DNA from: Hoplostethus atlanticus
Lineage: Eukaryota > Chordata > Actinopteri > Trachichthyiformes > Trachichthyidae
NCBI GenBank assembly: GCA_034670405.1
Contig: JAXDDX010000054.1
Location: forward strand, 1,426,001 to 1,490,000
Reading direction: 5' to 3'
Length of the DNA stretch: 64,000 bases
In this document: in pieces, positions 24,886 through 38,925 of the stretch
Layout: each line of letters begins with the position of its first letter
Position numbering within the stretch: the stretch's first letter is position 1
Program-made: the position numbers and the translations under genes
The notes under the pieces: model-generated
Database searches by the model: none
What the model saw: the letters and a program-made list of their open reading frames with translations, nothing else
Told to the model about the DNA's origin: nothing

Positions 24886-26968
24886 TAACTATGCCACAGC
24901 TCTGGCTTCGTAGATAGTCCAATTCATTCTTAGTTTTATGGTATGTGTTTTGTTTTTAAGTCATCAAATATTAATATATTAGTCTCTTGCTAGAAATACC
25001 ATAATGCAATATGTATTTAGTATCTATTTTACAGTTATATTTTCAATCCATATATAATCTAATGAGTATTTTGATATGATTTCTGTTCTCTATCCCAATA
25101 CCAGCTTTTATTTTCAAAGGAGACAACAATTTCACGCTTTTATTTTGAAGACAAAGACACAAAACTTCCAATCTTTTTCTGGCTTTATGTCGGGCAGCTA
25201 ATTGAGTTGCCAAGCCTCTCATATAAATTTGATATGGGGCTACAAACAAAATACATGGAAAAAAAGTAGATCATCCAAGTGTATTAGTCTCTCCTTTTCC
25301 AAATATATATGGGCAAGTCTTTTACATGTGTTTGGGTATGATTAAATGCGTACTGGAAATACAATCTTTTGAATGAGAAGCAACAATTGTATCTTAATTT
25401 ACTACAATTACTCTTTTTCCTGAAAAAAAGTTGCAACACACATTTGTCAATAAGGGTTTTATTTTGAAGGTTTGGACTGTAAGTCAAGCCAGCCACAATG
25501 ATGAGATCTCTCTTCTCTACACACACACACACACACACCCACACACGCGCGCTTCTTTTTCTGCCTTCTGTTTAGTGAGACTCCTTCTGGATAAACTGAG
25601 ACACTCACCCACACACCTATATAATGCCTGTATTGTATATGTGTTTCATATATTGATGTGTGAGTATTCATATATGTGTGTGTGTGCGTGTGAGTGCTAT
25701 GTATCTGTATGTGTGAGTTTTTTTTATATGTGTATGCGCAAACAACAAAGTATGAGTATGCCCTGCATGGCCTCTCATAGTGCTGCCTTGTGTTGCTGTT
25801 CTTTCCTGCAGATATGTGTTTTCTCCACATTGTCTGGTCTGCCTTTGAGATGCCACTGCACTCACATTATCTTGTAGCCTTCTCCAGAGACACTTAAAAG
25901 TTGGATTGCTTGCTCCACCATTACATCAGGTCAAAAAAAATATACCGGAAATCACGGCATGGGTGAAGATAACATCTTTTAGGTACAAGTACAACACCGC
26001 CACAAGAAAGTGTGCTAAAAAAAAAAATTGTCATTTAAAAAAAAAAGTGTTTCGCAATGAATCTCGTTGCTACAAACAGATGTTGACACCGAATACATGC
26101 TGGAGCTGGAAAACAAGCTGAGCAAAAACAAACAGACAGGATGACACACTCAAGACTTTGTTTTCTACCGGAGTACGACTCCCCTTCCTCCTCGGGGCTG
26201 TATCTCAGGAGACCTGCTGGTGTGGTGGAGAAGTTAAAAGACAGCTAAACGTCTTGGCCTCGCTTGACAAATTCGATGGGACAGTGCTGCAGCGCGGGGT
26301 GAAATACAAGGAACGTCTTGTCACCTCAACCAGCACACGAGAGAGAGAGAAGAAGAAAGAGGCAGGGCTGTATCGTCCTACTTCTTTTCCTTCCCTTTTC
26401 ACCTCACTTGCACTTCAAAGTAAAGTCCAGCACAAACAAGCACGTAGTTCATACAGTCTGAATTAAAGTTGTAGTGAAATGAAAGATTTCATGATAGTAA
26501 TGAGAATTTGCAGCATTTGGTGCTAAACCCTCAATCAGATTTAAATTTTAAATGAACTACATTTATATATAGTAACCATAATAACCATACTGGATCCTCA
26601 CGCCCTTGAGAGAGAGAAAAAAATAACAACAAAAAACAGTTGGGAGTTTTTGATTGTAGACAGGGAGTTGATAGTGCCATCGTTTGTTCTCCATACATTG
26701 TTTTTATTTTTCTTCTTATATTAGTGTTTCATTTATCACAGTTTAAAGTCCGTCAAATCTGTGTCACTTTATTTTTTTATTTAGCAGTTAGCAGTTTAAG
26801 TTCAGTTAGCGTAGCCTAGGTTAGCTAGCTGAAGTTAACCAGTCATGGATGGACGTCGTCATCGGGGCCGAGAGGACTGACCTTTGCTGGATAGGTTTCT
26901 ATCCAGAATTGTGTTGTTGGGTGGACCTGGAGCTACAAACTGAGCTGCAGATAAAGTTGCCACGGGAA

Positions 26969-27004
<36 letters not shown>

Positions 27005-27974
27005 ATCATCTGCTGCGGCGCACTGTCTCCTCACTGTCATTCATAAAGGACGGTAGCATCACTTTCGATTAAAGGGCCCGGACATTTCAGTTTATTCAAA
27101 GGGGAACCCCAATCTTTTAGTGTGGTTGTTTACGAGAGCTCTCTATTAGCTTATTAGTTTACGTTAAGAGTGATTTGCATTAGTGACCGTGATTGATTTG
27201 TGTATATATGAAGAATCACATTGTGCAATATCCATGTTCTGTTTATCATTTCAATCATTCCTCCTTCCTCTCCAACCGGGTCACACCCCATTTCATCTCA
27301 GCTAGATTACACCACACATCCATACCGCCTGAATGAGACGGGGTTACACAAGTTAATGCAGCTACATCACTGTGATGTTTAATACAATAAAACTACTGCA
27401 CAATATATATGCCAGTAAAATGTAGTTGCGTGTCGGAAATATGATCACAGCTAATTCAGCCTACTCAAGTTGGGTTTTGTCACCGCTGACATCCTTCCAC
27501 CAACGTAATAAATACATCTTGTATGGGGAATTAAGACCTTCATCGGCTAGTAAATTACTTTCCCGTCAGACTAAAGTTGTGCAGAGCGAGTGACAGACCC
27601 TTGGGTGTATTGACACCAAGGAGACAGGAGAGCTCAGTGCAGCCCGAGCTTTTAATCCCAACCATGCATCCTTCCAGACAGTTCCTTAAGACCCGTGGTG
27701 ATTTCCAGAATCCCAATGCAGGGCTGGACCCTCGCCGAGCTATCGACGCCTGACCCCTCCTGTATCGAACACCAAGGTTACCCGCAACCCCTGCATCGTC
27801 TTTCATTATTGAGATGTGAATGAGGAAGGTCAGGAGGTGGCTCTCATCGATCGGTCAACACGAGAATATTTGATTGTCGGTTGGTGGCTCTGCCAAAGGC
27901 GGCGTTCTTCACGGCAACAAAAGCGGCCATTTTTAATCTGCAACAAGGTTGACATCAGCATGTAAACACTCGCC

Positions 27975-28006
27975 TTTCAAGTGGCTGGTTTTTCAAGTGG
28001 CTGGTT
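27975..28006. repeat. 16-bp tandem duplication
   Basis: tttcaagtggctggtt occurs twice without a gap. Confidence 0.9.
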
Positions 28007-28386
28007 GGAAACAAGCACAGTCATGCTCAGCCTCGCTTTTATTCTCTTCTTTTACTTCAAGGATTATGAGAGAGCAGCAGTAAAGCGAGGTTTCTTTACT
28101 GCTAAACCTTGTGGCTCATATAGATAGAGTGGGTTGTTATTAGAGGCGCCCATTCCGTCCCTCTCTCTTTGTCAGCATGAGGTAATTAACAGCTAAAGAC
28201 CTCCTAGAAGCAAGGCACTCTGGGTGACGGTTACTGGAGGAATGCGGTTTTGTCGGTGGATACTGGTAGGGAGGGGTTAGGTAAAAGAAAAGTGCTGGAA
28301 GCGCATACTCGCCCAAGTCGGACATTGGGAGTTACCATGGTGACAGCAACTGGAAATTAAAAAATCTGTGCTTCAAGGCAGGCCTT

Positions 28387-28387
<1 letters not shown>

Positions 28388-28421
<34 letters not shown>

Positions 28422-28436
28422 ATGTGTGTGTGTGTA
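28388..28436. repeat. (GT)n microsatellite, one interruption
   Basis: A GT tract to 28420, then ca, then a further short GT run. Confidence 0.95.
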
Positions 28437-29038
28437 CGCAAATGAGAGATAGATGGTGGGGCAGTATAGTGATGTAGTGTTTATTGATTTGTGTGTAATT
28501 TACAAATAGTGTATCGCGTACTATCTGAGAGAGTTTGTGTGAACATATTTGTGTAATTTGTGTCAATGTATTAATCATTTCAACAGACAAAACCTCGGGA
28601 CTTCTTGAGAATTTCTAAGTGGCGATAGAATAATGGCCCGGAGAAAGGATTAGGATCTTTTTGTTGTCGCTGTGCAGCCCATGCAGCCACATAAGCTCCT
28701 CAAAACACTCCTTTGACTCCAAACAGCAGCAGACATTGCTCTTTGTGCGTAACAAACAGCGCTCCACGCTTTGAAAAGTCAAACCAATGGCATTTCTGCC
28801 ACTTTTTTTTCCTATTTTCCATCTCCTCTGAAGCCCATCGCAGCAGTGGCACCATTGGGTATCTGGCCAAAGAATCTCAGGCTTGCAGGGAAGCTCTTGA
28901 GATAGGCTTAGCATCTCAGCAGGGATGGTTCAAAAGGCTAACCCTGGTCAGCATCCCCGGGGGGACCGCCAATGGAATATTCCAGGATGGATTCCTTTAT
29001 GCTGTTAAAGAGTGTTTTCAATGTGTGTATGTTGGTAC

Positions 29039-29066
29039 GTGCACCAGCCTGCGTGCACCAGCCTGC
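29039..29066. repeat. 14-bp tandem duplication
   Basis: gtgcaccagcctgc occurs twice without a gap, about 45 bases upstream of a CA microsatellite. Confidence 0.9.
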
Positions 29067-29106
29067 CTGCAGAGACACATTTCAATTTAGTCATAGTTAT
29101 TGATGT

Positions 29107-29109
<3 letters not shown>

Positions 29110-29151
<42 letters not shown>
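29110..29151. repeat. (CA)21 microsatellite
   Basis: 42 uninterrupted bases. Confidence 0.95.
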
Positions 29152-29154
<3 letters not shown>

Positions 29155-30479
29155 CAAATCCTTCTTCACACCTTGCATGTCAAATTATCGTTTTTCCTCG
29201 AGATATGACACGTTAATATTCATATGACTGTGGCTGTAAAAAATACGACCCAATCCCCAGTTTTACAATGTCCCCTCGGAGTGAGGCTTAGCCTAAAGCG
29301 GGGTCTACTGGCTGAGAGTCCCGATGGGCCTTTGCTGGAAAATAAATCAAGCATCACTGGGAAGATAGGGAGCCGCATCATTTATTGGCAAGAATAGAAA
29401 AATTCATCCTGGAAACCGTAAATCACCCGGCGGGCAGGCGCCAGTGAATAAGCCTCACCCACCAAACAAATCGATTCGTGGGGTTATTGCACATTTCAAT
29501 CCTCCCTTCTTACCGGCACCTGGAGAGCCACTGTGTCTGATATTATTTACATACAGATCCACAGGGATTAGAACCTCATTCTTCTTGACAGATTTTTAAA
29601 TGGTGCTATGTCTTTTTTTTTTTTTTTTTTAATGGAAGCGATGTGTTAAAAACATGTTTTAAATGCATCTGTGATGAATATCGGTGTCAATAGGTTAGCT
29701 TCGTGGTGTGGGCGGCTGCAAATGGAGTAGGCGTGGATTCGGCTGTGTTTATATAGTCAATCTCTTTTTCTGTCCGTAGCTGCGGATTTCAAAACATGCC
29801 GAACATGACCTTTTTTCACAAAGGTATCAAATAACTTTTGATTACCCACACCTTCCTCATGCATCGTATGTTTCCAGTGCTTTAAATAACTTCGCACATA
29901 CAAGTGACATTCACTCGTGCATCAGTTTGCCAGGTGCTTCTGCTGAGACCTTTTTATGTAGAAGATGATTTGCTCCGAGCAGCGCCAGATTCTGAGAAAA
30001 ACGTGAATTGGAACTATGCTGTTTTTGTTGCTATCAGTGTCCTGTAATCTGTACGTGAGCCTGCTCCCTTGCAAATTCAACCAGTGCCCGTTCAACAAAT
30101 GGTCAGTGTATGTTCAGTTGCCACTCTTCCATGAGAGTAACACCTTTGCTTTGTTTTGAATGAATATCTCTAATATTGGGAAAGGGCGACGGGAGCTGTT
30201 GTGCTGGTGCTTTAGTTAGCTGAATTACCACCGCAGCTGTTGTCATCATATTAATCATAAGTGTCTGCATGTATGACACCATTTACATACAACTTTACGC
30301 CCTAGTTGTTTTTCTAATTATGGCCACAGTGCAAATTAAATGATGGTAATTTGAATCTAAAAGGTAACATTATTCCAGTAAACAATAGTGGTGGGTTCAG
30401 TTCATTCAGAGGATGGAACTAGGAAAATAGGGTGTCAATAATGCATTATTTATAGGAGTTTCAAGATTGGCTACAGGGC

Positions 30480-30483
<4 letters not shown>

Positions 30484-30531
<48 letters not shown>

Positions 30532-30543
30532 CAGAGAGAGAGG
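30484..30543. repeat. Compound (GT)n(GA)n microsatellite
   Basis: A GT tract passes directly into a GA tract, with one acag interruption. Confidence 0.95.
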
Positions 30544-33500
30544 GTGATCAGGTCGAAACAGAAATCCTGTGCTGTGAAACACATTTTAAACTAATATTGG
30601 CTGAACTTGGAAACGCTATCAAGTTTAAACAAAACAATATTCTTCATTTGATGATACCCAAGAAATGGTTTTGTGTAGTTTTGGTGGGCTTATCATTGCC
30701 CTCATGAGAAAGCACTCAGACTGATCAAAAGAAAAGACTTCCTGAATATTCCTGCCCGAAGAGGAGAAATATACATTTTAAAGTATCTACTGGAAATATG
30801 AAAGATGAGTTATTACATGAGATCTCTACTGTCTTTTAAGGAATGCTCTATGGATTCCAAACATCTGAAAGAATATGATTGAACTACAACAATATGAACT
30901 TTTACACTGATAATATAGGGCTGCATTGATCAACTTATATTATCAGACCTTATCATTAAACTGATACAGTTGCACATTGCAGATGAAAGGAGTCTAATTT
31001 CATATTTTTTTATAGCTTAAATATAATTTAAAATCACAAAATATGTTACCGAAGAGAGACGCTGCATGTATTTGGACATAACTGACATGCTTATCTCGTT
31101 GCCATGGATACAGTTACTGATCCGGAAGCCTTGAAATTCATTAGGCAAACATAACGCTACTGCTTGGATTGCTGTACAGTGTTGCTCCTGTTTGTTAGTC
31201 AATATGTGACTGAGAGCTTGTTGTGATTCACTTTTGTGGCTTTGGCATTTTTTTTGCTTCATTCTGTTTTGATGCATTGATGCTTCGTTTGCAAATTAAT
31301 ATTATTATTAGTAGTAGTATTAGTAGCAGCAGTACAAGTATCAGTTGCCTATACTAGTAGTATTTTAGGCTATAGGCCTAAAAAGGAAATTGTATGAATT
31401 TCAGCAGCACAATTCTTTACAGAATGTACATTCCATCATTTTTAGGCATACTGGATACTGTGGACCAAAATAAATAGTGGCCTGTCTCTAATAATAGCGT
31501 ATCTCTAATAAATCTCTTTTGTTGAGGTAAATAAAGGACGTTTTGGAAACTCTATGGTATGCCAAAGTTTGTACTTTAATGGAAGGTGGTCTGTCGCATG
31601 TGCAGAATCATGGATTGGCCTTTCTGAGCAGCGAAGCAGCATTTTCTGTGAAATCACATCACCTGTTACAACACCAAAAAAAGATGGACTGATTTTAAAG
31701 AGTCTAGTATTGCAAGTCTGTTCTATCTGCAGCTGGAAAATGTGTCCTTGAAAGGAGATTGCCATGCATCTCAAGTCTTATGTTGCCTAATGACTATGGA
31801 AATGGGGGTAATCACAAGATTGATTCCTATAAACAAAAAGCTAGAGTACTGGAGGGGGAGCTATCAGCCTGTAATAGCCTGCTACTTTATGATTTCCTTA
31901 AGTTATTCTTTCAAATCCCCTCCTATTTCACATTCAAGGGCATTACATTGTTATTTTGTTACTTTGTACATTGTGTTCACAATCAAGTATAATGTGCAAA
32001 GCGTAATGCTATGCACAACCGGACACAAGACTCTCAAACTTTCATTTCACTTTCTTTTAGCTCTATGCCTGCACTAGCGGAGTGCGTAGGGAGCAAGATG
32101 TTTGTTAGGTGAGCTAAAGGTGAAGTAAACATCTAGTGAGGAGCTTGGGTGTTTGTATTTCTGTCAACCAATCACAGTAACTCGGGGCAGCATACAAGCT
32201 GATGAGGTTAGAGGGCGGAAACCATCGCTACCACCAACCAGCACAAACAAAATTAAAACATTGCCTCTCAAGACTTCCTCCAGTTAGACTGAGTATATGA
32301 GATTATAGCAAAATGGTCACTGGTGATATTGTTTTGATGGCGAGGTAAACTTTGGTTGAAGATTTAGGATCAAATAAGCCATGGCATGCATTTTATTTCT
32401 TGAGTTAGGATGGGATTATCGTCTCATTCATCCATGTCTTATGTTTGCAGTAGCTGATCAGCCTTTCTAGTGTCAATTAAAATGTCTCTTAAGAAAGATA
32501 GTCACATGTTCTAGCCAACTTCCTTCCCCCAGCCAGTGATAGGGTATATATTGACTGTGAGGTGAATAGATTCTTCTTCAGAAGTAATACTTCCATCGTG
32601 GGAGGAGTGCATCCCCTTAGGTGGTAGCCTTTGTCTCATCTGACCTCAAATCCAAATCATGCCTGACACAGCAATAGCCCGGAAGGTTCTGTGCAACTCA
32701 GTGTTGTTTTTCTCCAGTGTTTCCTCCTCTTTGGTGTTTTTTACTTAAGCCCAGGAGACAAAATGAATGTGTAGGTCTAGATTGAGCACACCCAGCATAG
32801 TTCTCCTGCAGAGTGTTTCCATGTTGCTGTCACTGTTGTTGAATACAAATCATTGAATACACGGATCACCACGAGTCCAAAATGTCAAACGTGCTGATCC
32901 CAGCTTATTGAAGGCTAGTCTAAATTTCCTGGATACTGTTGTAGTCCAAACTTAGCGGTGATATAAAGCACATGTAGTATAAACTATGAAATGAATCATG
33001 AGGCATAACTTCGTCTTTGGACAGGATTCAATAACTGTGAAAATGTACAAATGGAACAATTCAGACTGAAAATGTTTAGACCATTGGCTACATTTGTCTC
33101 ATTCATCATCGCGAGCCATAAACAAGCCCTATCCCTCCGTTCAATTACAGAGTGTTGTTTCAGTCACCGCCTCAGAGGAGGTGCCCACTCTTCCACACAC
33201 TTAGTGAAGCAGGCAATGCATGTTTATCAATCACAGCTTTTGCTTCATTTCAGTCTCTTGGACTGTTGCCATGACAAAAGACCTCCTACGCAAATCCATA
33301 TGTTGCCTCCATCCATAAAATCTCAGTATGAACTCAAATTATGAACGCACTCAAGAGCACTCTATTCTAGTCTGTGCTCTTTAACAACTTCCCAAGTCCA
33401 CTGGCTTAGTGCCTTTTCCCCGCTGTATCTTTGTCAATTTGTTGCATCAGGATGAACTGGAGCTTATCTTCCAAATACAACATTGGAGAGAGGGGACATT

Positions 33501-36500
33501 CTGTGATGTAAAAACCCAATGAAAGCTATTAATCTGTGGGTATGTCTAAGAGGGATTATAGTTGCCAGGAGAAAGAAAAAAAAAGAGCTCAAGCTGCTTG
33601 TTTTTTTGGGAGAAACGACATTGAATTTATGCTATCAAATGAAAGTCGTCCAGCAGAGATGATCAGTCATGACCCTTGTTTGACCATTCCTAACGCAACT
33701 TTTATTCCTTACTTACTGCCGCTAGATTCATTGAGGTCATTCATATAGCACACGCACATAAAGACTCCATATTCTCCATAATTGAACAGTCACTTGGTAT
33801 TACTGCTTATTTCCACATTGCTAATCCCATAAAAATGCTGAATGTTTTGCCGCCCATGTTTGTGCAGAACGTTCTGACCCAGCTTGATGTCTTTTGCAGC
33901 TGTGTTTTTCTAGCGTCTCTCTAATGGCACCCTAAACATCAAGTTACGCAAGCGATTCGGCAGTGGCTTATTGTTATCTTTAATGCACAGTCAGCTCTAT
34001 CTGCTGTGACAATCCTACATTGATTGTTCATCTGTTGAAGATGTAGGTGTGTGCACGCGTCGTGTGTGTGTGTGTGTTTTGTGTGGTGCCACAGGAGCTT
34101 AAGCACTTGAGAACAGTGAGCCCCTTCAGCAATGCACTTTTAAATCCTCCACACCCACACTCGGCCCTTGTATTTATGTTGCATACATTCATTCCCTGTC
34201 TGTCTTCCTCTTCTGCTTTTTAATCTTAATTGAGCCTCTTTCTTGCTGTTTGGGAACAAATGGATAAAAAAAACTGTTAGTAGCTGTAGGATAAATATGT
34301 GATTTGTCTGATAGATTTTGTGTGGATTCAGTGGTGCCATGATAGATCTTTGATCATTTTTTTATTGTGTGTGTGTGTGTGTGCACGCATTTGTGCGTTT
34401 CGTCTTTGTACATATGCACACATGTTTCTGTGTACATGTACAGAGCATTCATAAGCATATACAGGTGGAAAGGTTTGGCAACGCATGTCTGTGTAGGTCG
34501 TTTCATTGACATAACTTTGAGGAAACCTCCGCATTCATTTCCTGTACCTGTCCATGCCTTTGTCTGACAGGGAAAATCTTGGGGGTGGGGGGAGTGAATG
34601 AGAAACATTATTGCTTCCTCCAACAATTACTGTCAAATTGCCCTTGAGGACCTAACCCTTAACTGCTCTAATAGAGGTGCTCAATTTCCAGCTATAGAAG
34701 ACTGGTTGCACTTGGAAGCTCCCAGGTTTGAGTGTCTATAACTGCATGAATGTCATGCATGGGGTCGTTGGGGGAAATGTGGGAGTTTACCAGAAAATCT
34801 TTGAAAATTGACTGGACTGGCATGTCATCTTTTTTAAAGCTTCATGGTATATGATGATATCTCAATGGGAAGCAGATCACAGGGATTATTATTATTTGAT
34901 ATTTGATGTTTATTTGATAATCTGAACATCTAAAATCTACAACATTCTATAGCAGCTCTGCAACAGAAGCTTGTCTACATATGCTCCTTAACAAGCTTAT
35001 GTATGTGAACAATAGGATTCCACTGGGACTTAATCTGATAAATCCTCTTTCTGTACAGTAGCTACATTAAGGCACACAGCAGTTACTTTGGAATATGTAC
35101 TGGGTTTTACTCAAGACAACGTGCACAGTGCTTGAGGCCAGTGTTTCCCTCCTCCTTGAAGTGTTTTCTTGAGGTTTTCATGGGAGTTTTAAGGGTTGTT
35201 TTTTTTGTGCTGCGCCAGGAGACAGGCTGAATGAGAAAAGATGGATGCTGAGGCGTGCAGCTGAGAAAGATAATGAATGAAGTCGACCGTGGGCGGCGAA
35301 GACCATCACTAAAGCGTAATGGGTCCCAACAGAGGGACGGGGATATTGACCCGTCCGTCACTTTCTTACTCACTCCCTTGCTCCCTCCCTCGCTCTCTTA
35401 CAAATACAAACGCACACAAATGTGTACACACACGCACACACTGCAATGTACACACAAAGTAAAAAGGTACCAACGTGCACTGCTGTTGTGAGTCCACTAT
35501 AAGTCTCTAAAGCACCTCACATGTCCTTTTCTCTCCTTGCCACATGAGGCAAACTAATAAAACCTATTTTCTAAGATGAGAGAGACAGAAGGAGAAGTAA
35601 TTTCCAACACACATGGGTGGGGAGAGGCATATGGGACATGTTTGCCATTTATAAGTGAAAGCCAATGGAGAATGCTCCCTCCCTGACAGGGACTGTTTCC
35701 TCAAACATATGTGAACTGTGAAAGAGCTCCATAGAGGTCTCCGTTGGAGGATGCCAGCTGAACCATCTCCATTCTCCTTATTTGACTTACTTCAGGAAAA
35801 GTCCTTTCATAGGGATGCTACGGAAATCACTCCAAAAAATGTGGAATGTGGGAATGAGATGCAGAACAGTCAATCCCATGAATGATTACAAACTGGAAAA
35901 CTGTTGAATATCCTTCCACTTGGTTGGTGTCGTTCTCCTGATCTAAATCAGTTGACTGAGTTCTGAAAAGAGACATCGGTGCACACCCATACTCTCCAAT
36001 ACAGACATATCTGTCTCGCTTTGACAGCAGCTGCACCGTCCCTGCACCGTCCCACCGTCCCGTTTTTTTCCTTTTTTCTTTTTTTTTTTGTCTGTCGGTG
36101 GTCAACGGACTGAGGGGACTCAACCCACTTATTGTCATCGGTGGCAGCGGTGGGATCAGCCGGCGATTACAGTGATTACAGTTTGTGCTTACATGGGGCT
36201 CTGGCGCTTTGTGCCACATCTCCCCTCGTCAGCTGGCAGTCTGAGCTCTAATCTGCCAGTTATAACAAACAGCAGACGAGGGAACAGGAGGAAAGGGCTA
36301 TAAGGGAGGCAAAGCTGGAATGCGGATAAAAAGGGAGGTTGGTGGCCAAATTGCAAAAAAAAAATAAAAAAAATGTTTTTTGTTCTTTTCCTACCTCTGG
36401 CACTTTAGAGTCTTAACGTGAAACTTGAGTTTATATATTCAAGTGATGATGTTTGTCGGTGTAAACATTTTCTATCCTCACTTAATAGGTGACCGCAGTG

Positions 36501-36605
36501 CTTCTGAGTTGCAGCAGTGGACATGAAGAACATTAAAATGCTATATTGAGTTATCAGCAGCTGGACTTGGTGGCTCCACAACCCAGATTATAAATAATTG
36601 ATGCC

Positions 36606-36608
<3 letters not shown>

Positions 36609-36647
<39 letters not shown>
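36609..36647. repeat. (TG)n microsatellite
   Basis: About 19 TG units. Confidence 0.95.
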
Positions 36648-36649
<2 letters not shown>

Positions 36650-37828
36650 ATTGAATGTGATTTTAAGAAACTGTGTTTTCGATAGCTATTCGACAAGAAG
36701 GGACAGAGTTGAGCACCAGTTCATCCTTTGTTCAGTGTTTGCCTGTGGAATTCCCTATTGACACAGAGCTGCCAGCAAGCCACCAAATGTTTAGCCAGCA
36801 GCAGCCTCCCGACCACCCGCTGCCCCATTGCACCCATAGTGCATTGTTTTATCTACTTGAGCCAATTATTCATTTGAATCAATCACTCCGAGTGAATCAA
36901 TTTCCCTCTCCCCCTGCGAGTTCATAGGCCCCATCAGAGCCAAATGCCTGATGAAATCCTGATTACCCCTCTAATTGGTAATTGTGAAGTCGTGGTGGCA
37001 CGTGGTGCAGGCAGCAACTCCTGGTATTGATTCCCTCCTACTCTGCCTCTGATTCGCTTTTAATACATTTAATTGTAATTATTCTACCTTTTTTTTACTT
37101 CTCTACAATATATGCATGCCTTTAGGTAGCTATGGGGAAACTGATAGGTAAAATGTGCAGCACTGATAAAGGGATTGTGAATATGGGTCAAGGTAGATGT
37201 TGAGGCTGGGATTAAGTGTGCAATCCACATTGAATGCGTATTATGATATTTAATCCCTTAAAAGGAGGTTATTACAAACTATGATTCAAATTCCCATTTT
37301 TGGTTTTAGCTGAACTTGGTTGGCAGTGTTGTTTAATCAAAGAGAAACACAGTACAAGCATGTAGGACTGTTTTAATGGCCTTTGTCTACAATAACAGAC
37401 AGGTAGAAAAACCAGGCAAGGGATATTTAAGAGGTTTAGCCAAACAAATCACAGATGGATTTTCCCTCACAGATAAATCATGTTGGTGAAAAAACAAATT
37501 GTGTCTGTGACCATGTTCATTGTCAACAGATCCAGCTATTACTAGTTACCTCCAGTTATCTCTCCAATCCACCTCGCTTTCTAATTCTATCTGACGCTCC
37601 ATTGTAACTTCTCCTCTCACCCGCTGATTACAAAACCCCCCGGACTCAAAAAATCGAATAAACCAGAGAAGGCAGTGAAAGGAAAAGGGTCTACAGATGA
37701 GAAGAGAACCTCTATAATTGTTTCTCAGTTTCATAGGCATGACCCCTTATTTATTTGACTGACATTTACTGCTGAGGAATTAACTCTTCATAGGGAGGGA
37801 CAGGCCGCTAGACTGGGCGGGTGAGTGA

Positions 37829-37852
37829 GGGGCACGGGGGTGTGGGGTGGGG
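37829..37852 (+). other. G-quadruplex motif
   Basis: GGGG-CAC-GGGGG-TGT-GGGG-T-GGGG: four runs of at least four G, about 1 kb upstream of the second lectin exon. Confidence 0.65.
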
Positions 37853-37969
37853 AGGCTTGAGGTTCATGAACCTATAAAGCCGGGATGGGAGCTGCGCGTT
37901 AGACCATATCTCATTATGGGGGGCTTGAAATGAGATGGGCCCCTTTTTGCTTGTCCCTCACTGGGTGGG

Positions 37970-37994
37970 ATTGATTGGTCGGCGGCCAATCAAT
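37970..37994. promoter_or_regulatory. Paired inverted CCAAT/PBX-like site
   Basis: ATTGATTGG-tcggcgg-CCAATCAAT is a perfect 9-bp inverted repeat. Each arm contains CCAAT (NF-Y type) and TGATTG/CAATCA (PBX type) cores. It is followed at once by GTTAATTAAGG. The surrounding 150 bases have the look of a conserved intronic element. Function is inferred. Confidence 0.35.
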
Positions 37995-38815
37995 GTTAAT
38001 TAAGGTGTAGGGAACCCTTTAATTGTAGTGTATGAATCATTGTGTCAGACCCCGCCTTGACCTTTGCAAGACTTACACTGTGAACAGCCTTGCTAAGGAG
38101 TAAATACCTTTTATATATTGCCAGATAATGGCAGTATAGATTTGATGGACGATGATTCAGTACAGCAGTAGCTAGCAGTAGCAGGCCTGATCAAGATCGC
38201 ACGGACAATGGCTGCTGAACTAGAAGCGGCACTTGATCATCCTATCCCCTAGCTTTTCCTCATGCAAACCGATGCTCCATCAGATCAATACTTGTCAAAG
38301 CGTTTAAGAGTTAACGTCGTTGGATAAGTGTTGCTATTATGTGCGGCGAGGAAGCGCGCGTGCATACGAAGCGGGGCCTTTGATTGATGACTGCCAAAAT
38401 CAAAATGGCAGATGAGAACGGCACCAGCACCGTAATTGTGTTTTTTTTTAATGAACACCCACATTTCACGTTGGAGCTGATTTCGCACTCAGTTGATTGT
38501 CTCTTCCTCCCCCCCTCCTCCACCACCACCATCCGTCATGCAGTAATAACAGTCCAAACTCCACGCAGTCCAAACTCTGGTTGGTTATAGAGCCGTGACA
38601 TCAGACCCCTCTTCAGACAGATGACAGCACGGCAATCAATGCTTACTGAACCTGAAAATGTGTGGACTTTATAATCTCTTCACGGAATGAAATTCTTTCG
38701 ACTTCATTAACCGCACACAAAGCGTTTGGCCCGGTCATTCGGCGGGGCTGAGATCGTGTTTGGTTTTCGCTGTGATTCTGCGCTAATCAATTTGACCTTT
38801 TTACCTGTCTTTCAG

Positions 38816-38925
38816 ATGTAACAACCGGACCCAGTGTGCTGTTGTGGCCGGACCGGATGTGTTTCCCGACCCCTGCCCCGGAACCTATAAATACCTGGAG
38901 GTCCAATATGAGTGTGTGCCCTACA
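38816..38925 (+). CDS. adgrl3: adgrl3 exon: C-terminal part of SUEL lectin domain
   Basis: This 110-base exon lies between the acceptor ctgtctttcag (AG at 38814-38815) and the donor gtgcgt at 38926, which is weaker than the other donors in the window. The first base completes the Arg codon begun in the preceding lectin exon. It then encodes 36 residues, [19 protein letters not shown] followed by [17 protein letters not shown], and ends with one base (A) of a split codon. The DPC and KYL motifs that define rhamnose-binding lectins are both present, as are the remaining four domain cysteines. NRT within NNRTQC is an N-glycosylation sequon. Because the exon ends in phase 1, it can join either to the KVEQK microexon (A+AA = Lys) or directly to the olfactomedin exon (A+TA = Ile). 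Both joins are in frame. Confidence 0.97.

Larger units (their letters stand above)
24890..38815 (+). other. Intron between lectin exons, last part
   Basis: Non-coding. It holds microsatellites (25519-25538, 26969-27002, 28388-28436, 29110-29151, 30484-30543, 34060-34077, 34363-34382, 36609-36647), a T18 tract (29613-29630), short tandem duplications at 27975-28006 and 29039-29066, G-runs at 37829-37852, and a paired inverted TGATTGG site at 37970-37994. Balanced-composition stretches with TAAT and CCAAT cores (29690-29760, 36930-37080, 37950-38060, 38690-38810) could be conserved regulatory DNA. No gene was recognised on either strand. Confidence 0.78.

Noticed and set aside
32390-32760. Possible Tc1/mariner remnant
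   Set aside because: Some words recall Tc1 internal sequence, but no terminal repeat or transposase motif could be matched.
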